NCBI RefSeq assembly: GCF_019720915.1
Contig: NZ_JAHKSI010000001.1
Location: forward strand, 3,100,001-3,164,000
Direction of reading: 5' to 3'
DNA from: Alkalihalobacillus sp. TS-13
Lineage (GTDB): Bacteria > Bacillota > Bacilli > Bacillales > Fictibacillaceae
DNA length: 64,000 nucleotides
Part shown: piece after piece, positions 15,926 through 25,082 of the stretch
Position numbering within the stretch: position 1 is the first letter of the stretch
Layout of the letters: the number at the start of each line of letters is the position of its first letter
Made by a program: the position numbers and the translations under genes
Notes under the pieces: model-generated
Told to the model about the DNA's origin: nothing
What the model saw: the letters and a program-made list of their open reading frames with translations, nothing else
Database searches by the model: none

Positions 15926-16357
15926 TTATTTCAGAATCGTTCTCTCTGTTTTCTTTGTGTATTTTCTAAAGATTAAAACTACAGAAAGTACTAAGTAATA
16001 CAATAGAGAGCTCCCAACAGTTAAATATAATAAATATCTAGACGTATAAAGTCCTAAAGGAAAAATTAATATTACGATACCACCAATTAAACCTCCTGCT
16101 ATTATGTACATTACTATCTTGTATAAAAAAATAAGTTTAGTTAATCGCATTTTTTTAACGATCCACTCGATCAATAAAGAGGTAGGGACGCCTATGACTA
16201 AAAACACTGGTAAAGAAAAAGTGAATACAAGACTAGATGGATCTCCTACCACTGAACCTACACTCGGATTCTTTGGAGGAGGAAAAATGATATTAATTAT
16301 GACAGCTAACATAACTGAGGAGATGAACGCTGTTAGTATTTTTAAAAATAAACCCAC
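15926..16357 (-). CDS. Small membrane protein of unknown function, four helices
   Basis: About 143 aa with four hydrophobic segments (FLKILTAFISSVMLAVIIN; FTFSLPVFLVIGVPTSLLIE; YKIVMYIIAGGLIGGIVIL; YLLYLTVGSSLLYYLVLSVV). A FPPPKNPSVGSVVGDPSS loop lies between helices 1 and 2, and the C-terminus is basic. No family is recognised. The frame opens at a GTG at 16372, but the GTG at 16357 has GGGGGA 7 nt upstream and is the better start. It is probably a monocistronic gene ended by the hairpin at 15.8 kb. Confidence 0.6.
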   Translation of the reverse strand: MGLFLKILTAFISSVMLAVIINIIFPPPKNPSVGSVVGDPSSLVFTFSLPVFLVIGVPTSLLIEWIVKKMRLTKLIFLYKIVMYIIAGGLIGGIVILIFPLGLYTSRYLLYLTVGSSLLYYLVLSVVLIFRKYTKKTERTILK

Positions 16358-16435
16358 TATAAAGTCCCCCACAATCTAATAAACACTGTTAGTTTTAGCA
16401 AGCAAATTTTGTATATCCTGATTTTAACATAATTT

Positions 16436-16462
16436 AAAAGACCGATCCCCCTGAGACCGGTC
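16436..16462 (-). terminator. Terminator of the GT2-TagF gene
   Basis: On the minus strand GACCGGTC pairs with GATCGGTC around a 7-nt loop, followed by TTTT. It lies just after the stop codon of the gene at 16481. Confidence 0.7.
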
Positions 16463-16480
16463 ATTTAAATTATATAATTA

Positions 16481-18625
16481 TTAGTTAACCTCAAATACAT
16501 CCTTGACGACTTTTTCGGATGCTTTGCCATCGTCCCATGCACAGAATCTGTTGTAGAAGTTTTCGTATTTGTCTTTATATGTCTTGTTGAGCTTTTCGAT
16601 ATTGTTGATCGAGGAAATTACTTCATCCGTCGTTTTCAATAAAGGACCTGGCACATCTTCTTCAATGTCAATATAGAATCCACGTAAAGTATCACGATAA
16701 CTTTCCAGATCATACGTGTAAAAGAGAATCGGTCGACGCAAGTTGGCATAATCAAAGAATACAGATGAATAATCCGTAATCAAAATGTCTGATACCAAAT
16801 AAAGCTCTGCGATATCATCATAAGTTGATAGATCGAATGCGAATCCTTCAAATTCCGAAATGTCCAGCTGGTTTGCAATGAAATAGTGCATCCTCAAAAG
16901 AACGACATACTCGTCACCGAGCTGATCCTTCATTTTTTGAAGGTCCAATTGCAAGGTGAATCTGTATTTCCCTGCCTCAAAAAAGTCGTTATCCCGCCAT
17001 GTCGGTGCATATAGGACGACCTTTTTATCAACGGGGATATTGAGCTTTCGTTTAAGCTCGGTGATCGTCGATTCATCATTCCCTGTATAGAGAATATCGT
17101 TCCTCGGATATCCGTACTCAAGCATGGTTTTATCGTATTTAAAAGCACTGCCGAAAATCTCCGTTGAATATTGGTTTGGAGAGATGAGATAATCCCAGCG
17201 TCTTGATTGGATGTACACATCTCGTTTGTAATTCGGGTTAGCCGAATGGATATCCTTCATGTCGAATACTAGCTTTTTGAGCGGAGTCCCATGCCAGGTC
17301 TGGAGATAGACATTCCCTTCTCGTTTGTCAAACCGCTTCGGAATCCTCGAATTACTGACCCAATATTTTGCAGTACCCATGTAATAATAATACTTCAAGC
17401 TGAATCGTTTGATTTGCTTCGGGTTCCCGGGGATGTTCTTCCCAGGCTCTTTAAAAATCCAGATAAAATTGTAGTCTGGATGATTTTTCAGCATATATTC
17501 ATAGATATATTTCGGGTTATCGGAATAGTTTTTCCCTAAGAAGCTTTCAAACAAGACTGTTTTCTCTTTTAACGGAAGCTTCGTAAATACGGATCGATAT
17601 AAATGCGTATAGAGTTTCGTTCTACCACTTAAAGCATATTTCACTTTTCTTAATCGTTGATGCAATCGATTGACTGATTCGTATTTCTTCCGGTCATTTC
17701 TCACTAACGGATTCAATTCTCTGCGAACGATGATGCTTTTCTTAGATAACAACTGTTGGTCCAATTTTGCTGCGAATGAAACCAAGTCTTCATAGATTAC
17801 ATCGATGTTCCGCTCATCCTTCAAGAACGTCACAATCGTTTTCCTGTAAAAATTAATCATATGGTTGTCTAAGAATTGCGCAGCTTCACTATTATCTCTG
17901 TAGTCGTCTTTCAGTTGATTGTAGATCGTGATGAAGTCGTTTATCTTTTTCTCTGCATCCAACTGCATGATGGCTGGATTTGTAATCGGATCATTTCTTT
18001 TCCTTTTGAAGTAATAAGCATTTTTAATATAAGGAACCTCATCAGATTCTACTAATAATGGCAGTATGAAAGAAAGATCTGCATAGCAATCTACATCTTC
18101 AGAAAAACGGATGTTTCTTTCATTGATCAAATCGCGTGAGATAAGCCTATGTAATGCGGATCGATTCTTAAATGCCTTTTTGATATTTTGCTGGTAAAGA
18201 TACACGTCTGGATCTACTTCAGTATCGAGTGCTACAGCCGTTTCTTCATTTTCGTGGCTGAGTGTAGTCCTGACTTGTTTTCCAGTAACCATCTTATGAT
18301 CTGCGATGTTCTTCACTAGGAGTTGGACGGTGCTCTCGCCAAGATAGTCGTCGCTATCCATAAAATATATGTAATCACCGGTTGCTTTTTCTAACCCGAT
18401 ATTCCGAGCTGCTCCGACACCCTTGCGTTCTTCCTGATGGAAGACTTTTATTCTAGCATCGATCTTCTCTAGTTCATTGATCTTATTTGTGCAACTCAAG
18501 CCAGAACCATCATTAATCAAAAGAAGTTCAAAATTCTCGTATTTCTGCTTAATTATAGAATAAATACATTCATCCAAAAATTCTTCAGTATTATATATAG
18601 GGATAATGATAGATACCTTTTTCAA
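16481..18625 (-). CDS. Fused GT2 glycosyltransferase and CDP-glycerol glycerophosphotransferase (TagF-like)
   Basis: 714 aa with two catalytic halves. Residues 1-230 are a GT-A family 2 domain (VSIIIPIYNTEEFLDECIYS, LLINDGS, and the metal-binding FMDSDDY). Residues about 340-714 are a TagB/TagF-type polyol-phosphate transferase (LQTWHGTPLKKL, VLYAPTWRDN, DILITDYSSVFFDYA). Such fusions build glycosylated teichoic-acid-like polymers at the cytoplasmic membrane face. The frame is open to 18742, but the TTG at 18625 directly after GGAGGAGATATT is chosen: it gives the canonical KKVSIIIPIYN start of GT2 enzymes. A single gene, flanked by a terminator and by repeat copy 2. Confidence 0.9.
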   Translation of the reverse strand: MKKVSIIIPIYNTEEFLDECIYSIIKQKYENFELLLINDGSGLSCTNKINELEKIDARIKVFHQEERKGVGAARNIGLEKATGDYIYFMDSDDYLGESTVQLLVKNIADHKMVTGKQVRTTLSHENEETAVALDTEVDPDVYLYQQNIKKAFKNRSALHRLISRDLINERNIRFSEDVDCYADLSFILPLLVESDEVPYIKNAYYFKRKRNDPITNPAIMQLDAEKKINDFITIYNQLKDDYRDNSEAAQFLDNHMINFYRKTIVTFLKDERNIDVIYEDLVSFAAKLDQQLLSKKSIIVRRELNPLVRNDRKKYESVNRLHQRLRKVKYALSGRTKLYTHLYRSVFTKLPLKEKTVLFESFLGKNYSDNPKYIYEYMLKNHPDYNFIWIFKEPGKNIPGNPKQIKRFSLKYYYYMGTAKYWVSNSRIPKRFDKREGNVYLQTWHGTPLKKLVFDMKDIHSANPNYKRDVYIQSRRWDYLISPNQYSTEIFGSAFKYDKTMLEYGYPRNDILYTGNDESTITELKRKLNIPVDKKVVLYAPTWRDNDFFEAGKYRFTLQLDLQKMKDQLGDEYVVLLRMHYFIANQLDISEFEGFAFDLSTYDDIAELYLVSDILITDYSSVFFDYANLRRPILFYTYDLESYRDTLRGFYIDIEEDVPGPLLKTTDEVISSINNIEKLNKTYKDKYENFYNRFCAWDDGKASEKVVKDVFEVN

Positions 18626-18783
18626 AATATCTCCTCCGTTATTAAGTACTTCCAATTCTACCATATTATCACTAAACGGAATTTTGGTAAACATTTCAAA
18701 GGAAAATCGATACTTTAATCTTATATATTTCCAATATTCCATATTATTTCAAAATATTAAAGCTGGAATGTATAAATAAAGAC

Positions 18784-18941
18784 ATGTACCAGGCACCGAT
18801 CCAGAAGCCTTGATACAAGCGGAATGTGATTCGGTGCCTGGTACATTTTGAAAAGCGTTGGGGGAGAAGGAATTGAAAACGGTGCCTGGTACACTTTAAA
18901 AACCCTTGCGCTGCAAGGGTTCTCAATCGGTGCCAGGCACC
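18784..18941. repeat. GGTGCC/GGCACC hairpin repeat, copy 2
   Basis: Same family as copy 1; it starts with TGTACCAGGCACCGATC and ends with ATCGGTGCCAGGCACC, with internal GGTGCCTGGTAC units. It fills the gap between melA and the GT2-TagF gene, directly after the melA stop codon, where it may end or stabilise the mel transcript. Confidence 0.85.
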
Positions 18942-18947
18942 CGGCTT

Positions 18948-20267
18948 TTAAACTAGTACGTTATGTTGGTCGAAAGCTGGTAGCATGTTTCCATGTGCTT
19001 CGATGAGGTCGTCGCAGAGGGATACGATGTCATCGATGGATAGCTCTGCTGCGGTGTGCGGGTCCAGCATAGCTGCCTGATAAATATGCTCTCGCTTTCC
19101 TGTTATCGCGGCTTCGATCGTTAAAAGCTGTGTATTGATGTTGGTACGGTCCAATGCAGCTAATTGTTCTGGGAGATCTCCTATATAGCATGGTGTGATT
19201 CCACTCCGGTCAACCAGGCATGGCACCTCCACCGTCGCTTTTGTCGGCAGGTTGGAGATCAAGCCTCCGGTGTTGAGTACATTCCCATGAAGGCGGAAAG
19301 GCTGGTCTGTTTCCATCGCTTCAATAATATAGGAGGCATATTCATGTGAACGTTCATGCGTAAGGTTTTGATTGTTGACAAGATCTTCGCGCATATTTTC
19401 CCACTCTTTGATTTGATGAACACACCGATGAGGGTATTCATCGAGCGGAATATTGAACTTTTCGATCAATTCCGGATAGTTCTTTTTGATGAAGTAAGGA
19501 TGGTACTCGGCATTGTGCTCGGATGACTCGGTTACATAGTACCCGAAATGGTTCATCAATTCGAACCGGACCATGTCATGATGCTTTTCCTGCTGTTTGA
19601 CTGCTGCCCGTCTTTTGATTTCTGGATAGAGGTCTTCTCCGTCTTTCGTGACCTCCAACAACCACGCCAGATGGTTGATGCCGGCGATTTTCCACTGGAC
19701 GCCTTCACTGTCCATTTCAAGCAATTTGAACAGTTCCGGAACCGCGGCTTGTACACTATGACAAAGACCGACGGTTTTGACGTTTGTATAACGCAGCATC
19801 GTCCCTGTCAGCGAAGCCATCGGATTCGTATAATTCAAGAACCACGCATCGGGACAGACTTCTTCAATATCTTTTGCAAAATCAAGCATCACCGGAATGG
19901 TCCTGAGCGCCCGGAAGATGCCACCGATCCCGATCGTATCCCCGATTGTCTGGCGGAGTCCGTATTTTTTAGGGATTTCAAAATCAATGACTGTACTAGG
20001 TTCATAGCCGCCAACCTGGATCGCGTTAACGACGTATTTCGCTCCCCTTAACGCTTCTTTCCGATCGGAATAGGCCTTTATCTCGACCTCTGCACCAAGG
20101 CTTTTCTTCAAATTTTCCAGCATGTTTTCAGAGTCGTTCAATCGTTGCTCGTCAATGTCGTAGAGGGCAAATTCGAACCCCTGGACACTCGGCGTCAACA
20201 TACAATCCCCTAAGACATTTTTTGCGAATATCGTACTGCCTGCTCCAAGAAAAGTGATTTTTGACAT
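18948..20267 (-). CDS. melA: Alpha-galactosidase, glycoside hydrolase family 4
   Basis: Cytoplasmic NAD- and Mn-dependent GH4 enzyme (439 aa) that hydrolyses imported melibiose and raffinose-type alpha-galactosides. It has the GH4 Rossmann start (ITFLGAGSTIFAKNVLGD), GDTIGIGGIFRALRTIPV, NYTNPMASLT and the metal-site LCHSVQ (Cys-His), then AGINHLAWLL. The melibiase subgroup is suggested by the overall match to B. subtilis MelA. The ATG at 20267 follows AAAGGAGC. It is the last gene of a melR-E-D-C-A cluster in the same order as in B. subtilis. Confidence 0.93.
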   Translation of the reverse strand: MSKITFLGAGSTIFAKNVLGDCMLTPSVQGFEFALYDIDEQRLNDSENMLENLKKSLGAEVEIKAYSDRKEALRGAKYVVNAIQVGGYEPSTVIDFEIPKKYGLRQTIGDTIGIGGIFRALRTIPVMLDFAKDIEEVCPDAWFLNYTNPMASLTGTMLRYTNVKTVGLCHSVQAAVPELFKLLEMDSEGVQWKIAGINHLAWLLEVTKDGEDLYPEIKRRAAVKQQEKHHDMVRFELMNHFGYYVTESSEHNAEYHPYFIKKNYPELIEKFNIPLDEYPHRCVHQIKEWENMREDLVNNQNLTHERSHEYASYIIEAMETDQPFRLHGNVLNTGGLISNLPTKATVEVPCLVDRSGITPCYIGDLPEQLAALDRTNINTQLLTIEAAITGKREHIYQAAMLDPHTAAELSIDDIVSLCDDLIEAHGNMLPAFDQHNVLV

Positions 20268-20279
20268 ATATAAGCTCCT

Positions 20280-21110
20280 TTATCCTTTGACAGATCCCGA
20301 TGAAAGACCTGCCACAAAATATTTTTGTAAAAGTAGAAACAGAATCGTCATCGGTAACATCGACATCATTGCTGCTGAAGCAACTAAATTCAAATTGCTC
20401 TGGTTTTGACCGAAGAAACTGGCCAGCGCAACGGTAAGCGTCTGGACTTCTTTATCTTGTAAGAAGAAAATCGCAAATTGATAATCATTCCATATGAATA
20501 CACAAGATATGATCAGAACGGAAGCTGTAACTGGTTTGAGCAGCGGAAAGATGACTTTGAAAAAGATAACCAGCGTACCTGCCCCATCCATTCGAGCCGC
20601 TTCCTCCAACTCCTTCGGTATCGTCGAGCGGATAAAGCCCGCATATAAAAAGATCGTTAATGGAAGGAATGCGGCTAAGTTGTTCAAAATCGCGATTTCA
20701 TGCGTGTTCATCATACCGATATCCACGACCATTTTATATAACGGCACTAACGCGGTTAATGGCGGAATGACCATGATCGAGATAAACAGGAAGTAAACGA
20801 ATTTATTCAGTTTCGTAAATATCCGAGCAAGCGGATATGCTGCCATCGATCCAAAAAGAACAAGCAAGACAGCAGTGCTTGCTGTAATAATGAAGGTGTT
20901 GATGAACGCTGTTCCTAAATCGGCTTTTTCCCACGCTTCAATAAAGTTCAAAAATTGATAGGTTTCCGGCATCAACCACTTGGAACTGAAATCATTGTTC
21001 GCCTTCAACGAGGTTGTGATCATGATATAAAAGGGAATCAGGTGGAACAAGGTGACGAACAAGGCTATACCTGTCAATAGCCATTTGATCGCCTTCTTTT
21101 TCCCATTCAT
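20280..21110 (-). CDS. melC: ABC sugar permease, MalG type, of the mel cluster
   Basis: Inner-membrane permease (276 aa, six helices) of a CUT1 importer for alpha-galactosides. The EAA loop reads EAARMDGAGTLVIFFKVIFP LLKP, the contact site for the ATPase. It overlaps the upstream permease stop at position 21110 and is 12 bp before melA, so the genes are tightly coupled. No ATP-binding subunit is encoded nearby. Confidence 0.9.
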   Translation of the reverse strand: MNGKKKAIKWLLTGIALFVTLFHLIPFYIMITTSLKANNDFSSKWLMPETYQFLNFIEAWEKADLGTAFINTFIITASTAVLLVLFGSMAAYPLARIFTKLNKFVYFLFISIMVIPPLTALVPLYKMVVDIGMMNTHEIAILNNLAAFLPLTIFLYAGFIRSTIPKELEEAARMDGAGTLVIFFKVIFPLLKPVTASVLIISCVFIWNDYQFAIFFLQDKEVQTLTVALASFFGQNQSNLNLVASAAMMSMLPMTILFLLLQKYFVAGLSSGSVKG

Positions 21111-22051
21111 TACGCATCGATCTCCTTTCGTTTGAAGTAAACCAGAGCGAGTAAGCTTAAGACCAGAATGATGAAGGCCATCAACACACCCTGGGTAGCA
21201 GCATACCCTGCATCCTGTCTGCTGAAGTATAGATCATACATGAACGTCGACATCGATTGCGAGGCATTTCCTGGCCCTCCACCTGTTAAGGCAATGATGA
21301 CATCAAACAGTTTTAGGCCGCCTATTATGTTCAGCACCACATTAATGGTGATCGCTGGCATCAACAGAGGCAGCGTAATATTTTTGAATTGTTGGAAAGC
21401 TGATGCGCCATCGATTTCAGCGGCTTCATAATATTCCTTTGAAATACTTTGCAGTCCCGCCAGGTAAATGATCATGGCGATCCCGACAAATTGATAGGTG
21501 TTGACAAAAACAATGATCCACGGGTTGATATCCGGATTTCCTAACGCATTGATTTTCTCGTGGCCAATTAGGTTAAGCACATCATTTAAAGCTCCCCCAT
21601 TATAGGCAAAGAAGAAATACCAGATATACCCCATCACCAATGGACTGATGATGACAGGCAGGTATACAATGGTCCTTGTTAACGACTTCAAACGGATGCT
21701 CCGATTCAATAATAGTGCGTACAACAGACCGATGATATTTTGGAACAGGGTACTCCCGATTCCATATAACAAGGTGTTTTTCACAACCAACCAGGTGGCC
21801 GGATCCTGGAACATGCGTTTATATTGCTCCAATCCGATCCAGTTTTTCGTTTGCGAAAAGCCATTCCAATCCGTAAATGAAACACGGATCCCATTTAAAA
21901 AGGGATAGAGGATGAACACACTGACGACGACCAATGCCGGTAAATACATCCACCATAGGGATTTGTTTTTTGGGCGCGGGAAACGTTTGACTTTCGATTT
22001 AGCAATTGGACGGGAAGCCTCTTTGACCACTTCATTCATGTTCGACATCAC
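21110..22051 (-). CDS. melD: ABC sugar permease, MalF type, of the mel cluster
   Basis: Inner-membrane permease (313 aa) with six helices and an EAA loop ([20 protein letters not shown]). It pairs with the following MalG-type subunit to form the pore of the alpha-galactoside importer. An N-terminal basic stretch ([14 protein letters not shown]) precedes helix 1. It stands 72 bp after the binding-protein gene. Confidence 0.9.
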   Translation of the reverse strand: MMSNMNEVVKEASRPIAKSKVKRFPRPKNKSLWWMYLPALVVVSVFILYPFLNGIRVSFTDWNGFSQTKNWIGLEQYKRMFQDPATWLVVKNTLLYGIGSTLFQNIIGLLYALLLNRSIRLKSLTRTIVYLPVIISPLVMGYIWYFFFAYNGGALNDVLNLIGHEKINALGNPDINPWIIVFVNTYQFVGIAMIIYLAGLQSISKEYYEAAEIDGASAFQQFKNITLPLLMPAITINVVLNIIGGLKLFDVIIALTGGGPGNASQSMSTFMYDLYFSRQDAGYAATQGVLMAFIILVLSLLALVYFKRKEIDA

Positions 22052-22123
22052 TCCTAAGAGATAAGCTCAACTGTCGACCAAGCCTTGCAACAGCTAGTGG
22101 ACTTCCATGCTTCTGTCTAGGCA

Positions 22124-23371
22124 TCATTGCTTCTTCAGCCTTGTGTATTCTTTGGCCATTTTCTCGGATACCTGTTCTGGTGTCATGGATCCTGAGATCA
22201 ATTCCTGTCCAGTTGCTCCCATTACATCCCACATACCACTCGGTAGATAGACACGGTCGAAGTAAGGTTGTACTTCCACACCTTCAAATTCACTATAGTA
22301 TTCTGAATAATAGTTATCCGCCTCGACATTTGCTAGCCCTGCCGGAAGGGATGTACCCTCTGCTATCTTTTTGGCGATGTCCGGTTGAGCTAAAAATTCG
22401 ATGAACTTTTTCGCGGCTTCTTTGTTCTCCGAGTCTTTCCATATAGCGACCGTGTGGCGCTCACCGCCAATCCAGCTAGCCTCATCCCCTTCATGGATCG
22501 GCGGCATTGGTATAACACCCACTTGGACTTCAGGGTTTAGTTTTTTTACCGCCGGACCGAGAGAACCGCCACCAAATGTGAACCCTATTTTCCCTTGAGC
22601 CATCAACTGTGCCTGATCTTGTATTTGCGCAGTCAACACATCTTCATTCAGTAAGCCGTTATCATGGATTTCCTTCAATTTTTCCGGTAAAAAAGTGTAG
22701 TTCGACCAATCGAATGAACCATCTAATAACGACTCTTCGTAATTGTGTTCCTTGTCGGTTACTAAGAGAGGTGTCGCGAATTGATCAAAGTACTGACCGA
22801 AAGCCGACTTATCAGACCCATTGATCCAAAGCGGAATCACATCGCCATTGCTTTTTGCCTTGATCTGGTAAAGAGCGTCCATGAATTCTTCAAACGTAGT
22901 AGGTGGTTCAATCCCATATTCCTTAAGTAAGTTGGCATTGTAATTGATGCCATCCTTCGCCTGGTTAATCGGGTAGGCATACACTTTGCCTTGCTCGTCC
23001 TTCAAGATGTTATCAAGAGCCGGGTCGAGATTCTCCACCCAGTTCATATCTTTCAAATCAGCTACGTATTCACCATAACGTTCTTTCGACCAACCGTGCG
23101 TGTCAAACAGGTCTGGCATATCATTCGCTGCCATTTTTACACGCAGCATGTCTTCATATCCACTGCCCGGAAAATTTTCTTCAATATTAATATCTGGATA
23201 CTCTTCCTCAAAGGCAGCGATCGCTTCAGACATCGCTTTTTTATCACTATCAGTCGTCACTGTCGAGAAAAAGGTCAATGTCGTCGTATCACCTGAAGCA
23301 CCGCCCGAACATCCTGTTATGATCAGTGCAAAACATACCAAAATACATGGAGCCAACCATCTATATTTCAT
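22124..23371 (-). CDS. melE: Extracellular sugar-binding lipoprotein of the mel cluster
   Basis: Solute-binding protein of 415 aa anchored as a lipoprotein; the lipobox ITGC ends at Cys21. The mature part is a family 1 extracellular binding protein (LTFFSTVTTDSDKKAMSEAI, WINGSDKSAFGQYF). It captures the alpha-galactoside for the MelD/MelC pore. The ATG at 23371 has AGGAGG upstream. Its position between melR and melD matches the B. subtilis cluster. Confidence 0.9.
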   Translation of the reverse strand: MKYRWLAPCILVCFALIITGCSGGASGDTTTLTFFSTVTTDSDKKAMSEAIAAFEEEYPDINIEENFPGSGYEDMLRVKMAANDMPDLFDTHGWSKERYGEYVADLKDMNWVENLDPALDNILKDEQGKVYAYPINQAKDGINYNANLLKEYGIEPPTTFEEFMDALYQIKAKSNGDVIPLWINGSDKSAFGQYFDQFATPLLVTDKEHNYEESLLDGSFDWSNYTFLPEKLKEIHDNGLLNEDVLTAQIQDQAQLMAQGKIGFTFGGGSLGPAVKKLNPEVQVGVIPMPPIHEGDEASWIGGERHTVAIWKDSENKEAAKKFIEFLAQPDIAKKIAEGTSLPAGLANVEADNYYSEYYSEFEGVEVQPYFDRVYLPSGMWDVMGATGQELISGSMTPEQVSEKMAKEYTRLKKQ

Positions 23372-23487
23372 AATGAATCCTCCTGACCTTTTTAGTAATC
23401 AAAAACCTTGTTTAACGAGTCCCGTTTGGTTATAATTCTTTTGCTGTTCTTTTATTTTCGCGGATAAATGGAACAGCATCCTAATGT

Positions 23488-23528
23488 GTGCACCTACTTT
23501 CTCGCCAAATCGAGTAGGTGTACTTTTT
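23488..23528 (+). other. Hairpin in the melR-melE spacer
   Basis: CACCTACT (23491-23498) pairs with AGTAGGTG (23513-23520), followed by a T-run on the plus strand only. No plus-strand gene precedes it, so it is probably an RNA structure in the mel transcript or an operator. Closer to melE, AACGAGTCCCGTT near 23414 is another short inverted repeat. Confidence 0.4.
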
Positions 23529-23590
23529 TACACTCCTTTCTATGTACGCTATCACCTCCTTAACGTATTAAAGGATTTCTTTTCTTATAT

Positions 23591-24637
23591 TTATTTTTCT
23601 TGTGCGCCACAGCTGTCCCGGATCACCAGTTCTGTCGGGACCGTGACTTTGAGCGGGAGCTCCCTCCCCTTCAAACGATCCAACATCAACTTGACACCGG
23701 TCCGGCCCATTTCTTCAGTAGGCACCTTCACGGTCGTTAATGGCGTGCTTGCGAATTTCGCCATTTCTACATCGTTAAAACTGACAATCGCGATATCCTT
23801 CGGAATGCTGTAGCCCTTTTCCTGTAAAGCGCGCATCGCCCCGATTGCCATCGCATCACTCGCAATGAAAAAGGCTTCAGGAAGATCGCCCTGGTTGATG
23901 GCCTTCTTCATCAATTTATAACCATCAGACATGAAGAAGTCGCCTACATGATGGGATTGAGGGTCATAAAGCCCCTTTTCTTTCATCACTTTTTCAAATG
24001 TCCAGGCTCGTCCATCTGGAAACTCTATTTTGGTACCATTCAAATGCTCTCGCTCTTGGCCCCCGATAAAACCGATCCGTTTAAATCCTAAGTCGAATAA
24101 ATGGTTGAGAGCACTTTTCGTCGCTTTTTCAAAATCGATGTTGACGGAATCATACATATTCTCGTTGACTTCATGATTGATATAGACGATGTTTTCTAGA
24201 TGATTCCCCAACTCGTTAAGAACATCGGAACCGATCCTGCCGACTACGATCAGATTGCTTATGTCTTTACGGAAATTCCTGAAGTTCATATTGCTCAACC
24301 TGTAAATTTCCGTTGCTGCCATCCCATTTTCCGATAACTCCTGTTCAATCCCCTGTCTGATGGAAAGAAAGAACGCATCGTTCAGTTCCTCCTCTAATGA
24401 ATGGCATAAGAGAATCGCAATTTTAGGATCCTGGTTATCAAATGGTTGTCGTGTGAGTGGTTGCGCCTTCTCATTACGGCGTTCTTGCATGGTTTTATAG
24501 CCTAGTGCTCTGGCTACGTCAATAATCTTTTGACGCGTCTCAATTGCAACGGATAACGTTTCATCATTATTCAACACCCTTGAAACCGTTGCACTGGATA
24601 CCTGTGCACGAGTAGCAATTTCTTTAATCGTCGTCAT
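23591..24637 (-). CDS. melR: LacI family regulator of the mel cluster
   Basis: 348 aa: an N-terminal LacI helix-turn-helix (IKEIATRAQVSSATVSRVLN) and a periplasmic-binding-protein-like sensor domain that would bind an alpha-galactoside or a product. The frame is open to 24688, but the ATG at 24637 gives the standard LacI start and has GAAGGG upstream. It is the first gene of the mel cluster and shares direction with it. Two TAGTAAA...TTTACTA palindromes in its upstream region are likely self-regulation sites. Confidence 0.9.
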   Translation of the reverse strand: MTTIKEIATRAQVSSATVSRVLNNDETLSVAIETRQKIIDVARALGYKTMQERRNEKAQPLTRQPFDNQDPKIAILLCHSLEEELNDAFFLSIRQGIEQELSENGMAATEIYRLSNMNFRNFRKDISNLIVVGRIGSDVLNELGNHLENIVYINHEVNENMYDSVNIDFEKATKSALNHLFDLGFKRIGFIGGQEREHLNGTKIEFPDGRAWTFEKVMKEKGLYDPQSHHVGDFFMSDGYKLMKKAINQGDLPEAFFIASDAMAIGAMRALQEKGYSIPKDIAIVSFNDVEMAKFASTPLTTVKVPTEEMGRTGVKLMLDRLKGRELPLKVTVPTELVIRDSCGAQEK

Positions 24638-24663
24638 CGCAAAAACCCTTCCTTCAATAAATC

Positions 24664-24680
24664 TAGTAAAATATTTACTA
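24664..24680. promoter_or_regulatory. Operator-like palindrome upstream of melR, proximal
   Basis: TAGTAAA and TTTACTA arms with an ATA spacer, 26 bp before the melR start codon. It has the same arms as the distal site at 24836. Confidence 0.65.
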
Positions 24681-24716
24681 AATTTCACTTAATTGATTAC
24701 TACCTTACCATCATAA

Positions 24717-24730
24717 TGAAGCGCTTTCAA
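24717..24730. promoter_or_regulatory. cre-like catabolite-control site upstream of melR
   Basis: The minus strand carries TTGAAAGCGCTTCA, one to two mismatches from the CcpA consensus. It lies between the two melR palindromes and fits carbon catabolite repression of the mel cluster. Confidence 0.5.
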
Positions 24731-24835
24731 CACAAAATATTAAATTTTCTGAAATTATTATTCGGTTATTAGCGAGCCTAATCTCCTAATATACTTGTAT
24801 TAGTAGAAAACCCCGGGGGAAAATATATCTATTTC

Positions 24836-24858
24836 TTTTAGTAAATAATTTACTAAAA
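24836..24858. promoter_or_regulatory. Operator-like perfect palindrome upstream of melR, distal
   Basis: Arms TTTTAGTAAAT and ATTTACTAAAA around a single A give a perfect 23-bp palindrome. Two such sites about 175 bp apart could allow DNA looping by a LacI-type tetramer. Confidence 0.65.
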
Positions 24859-24952
24859 CACAAAGAAGAGGCTGTTGCCAAAGTATGTCACTTAAGTACA
24901 ACCTCTTCTTTTTTATACGTTTGGGGGGAGTTGTTCCTCATAAATTTGATTT

Positions 24953-25064
24953 TGTACCAGGCACCAATTTAGAAGCCTTGCGTGGTGCGAGTACCTGATT
25001 GGTGCCTGGTACATTTTGAGAACCGTTGGGGCACAAGGGTGAAATTGTCGTGCCTGGCACCGAG
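24953..25064. repeat. GGTGCC/GGCACC hairpin repeat, copy 3
   Basis: A shorter copy: GTACCAGGCACCAAT, ATTGGTGCCTGGTAC and a final GTGCCTGGCACCGAG, ending 18 bp after the GH84 stop codon on the minus strand. Confidence 0.85.
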
Positions 25065-25082
25065 AAGTTTTTTTCACATGGG

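Noticed and set aside
23488..23528. Hairpin taken as terminator of melR
   Set aside because: The T-run is on the plus strand while melR and melE are read on the minus strand; listed only as a structure.
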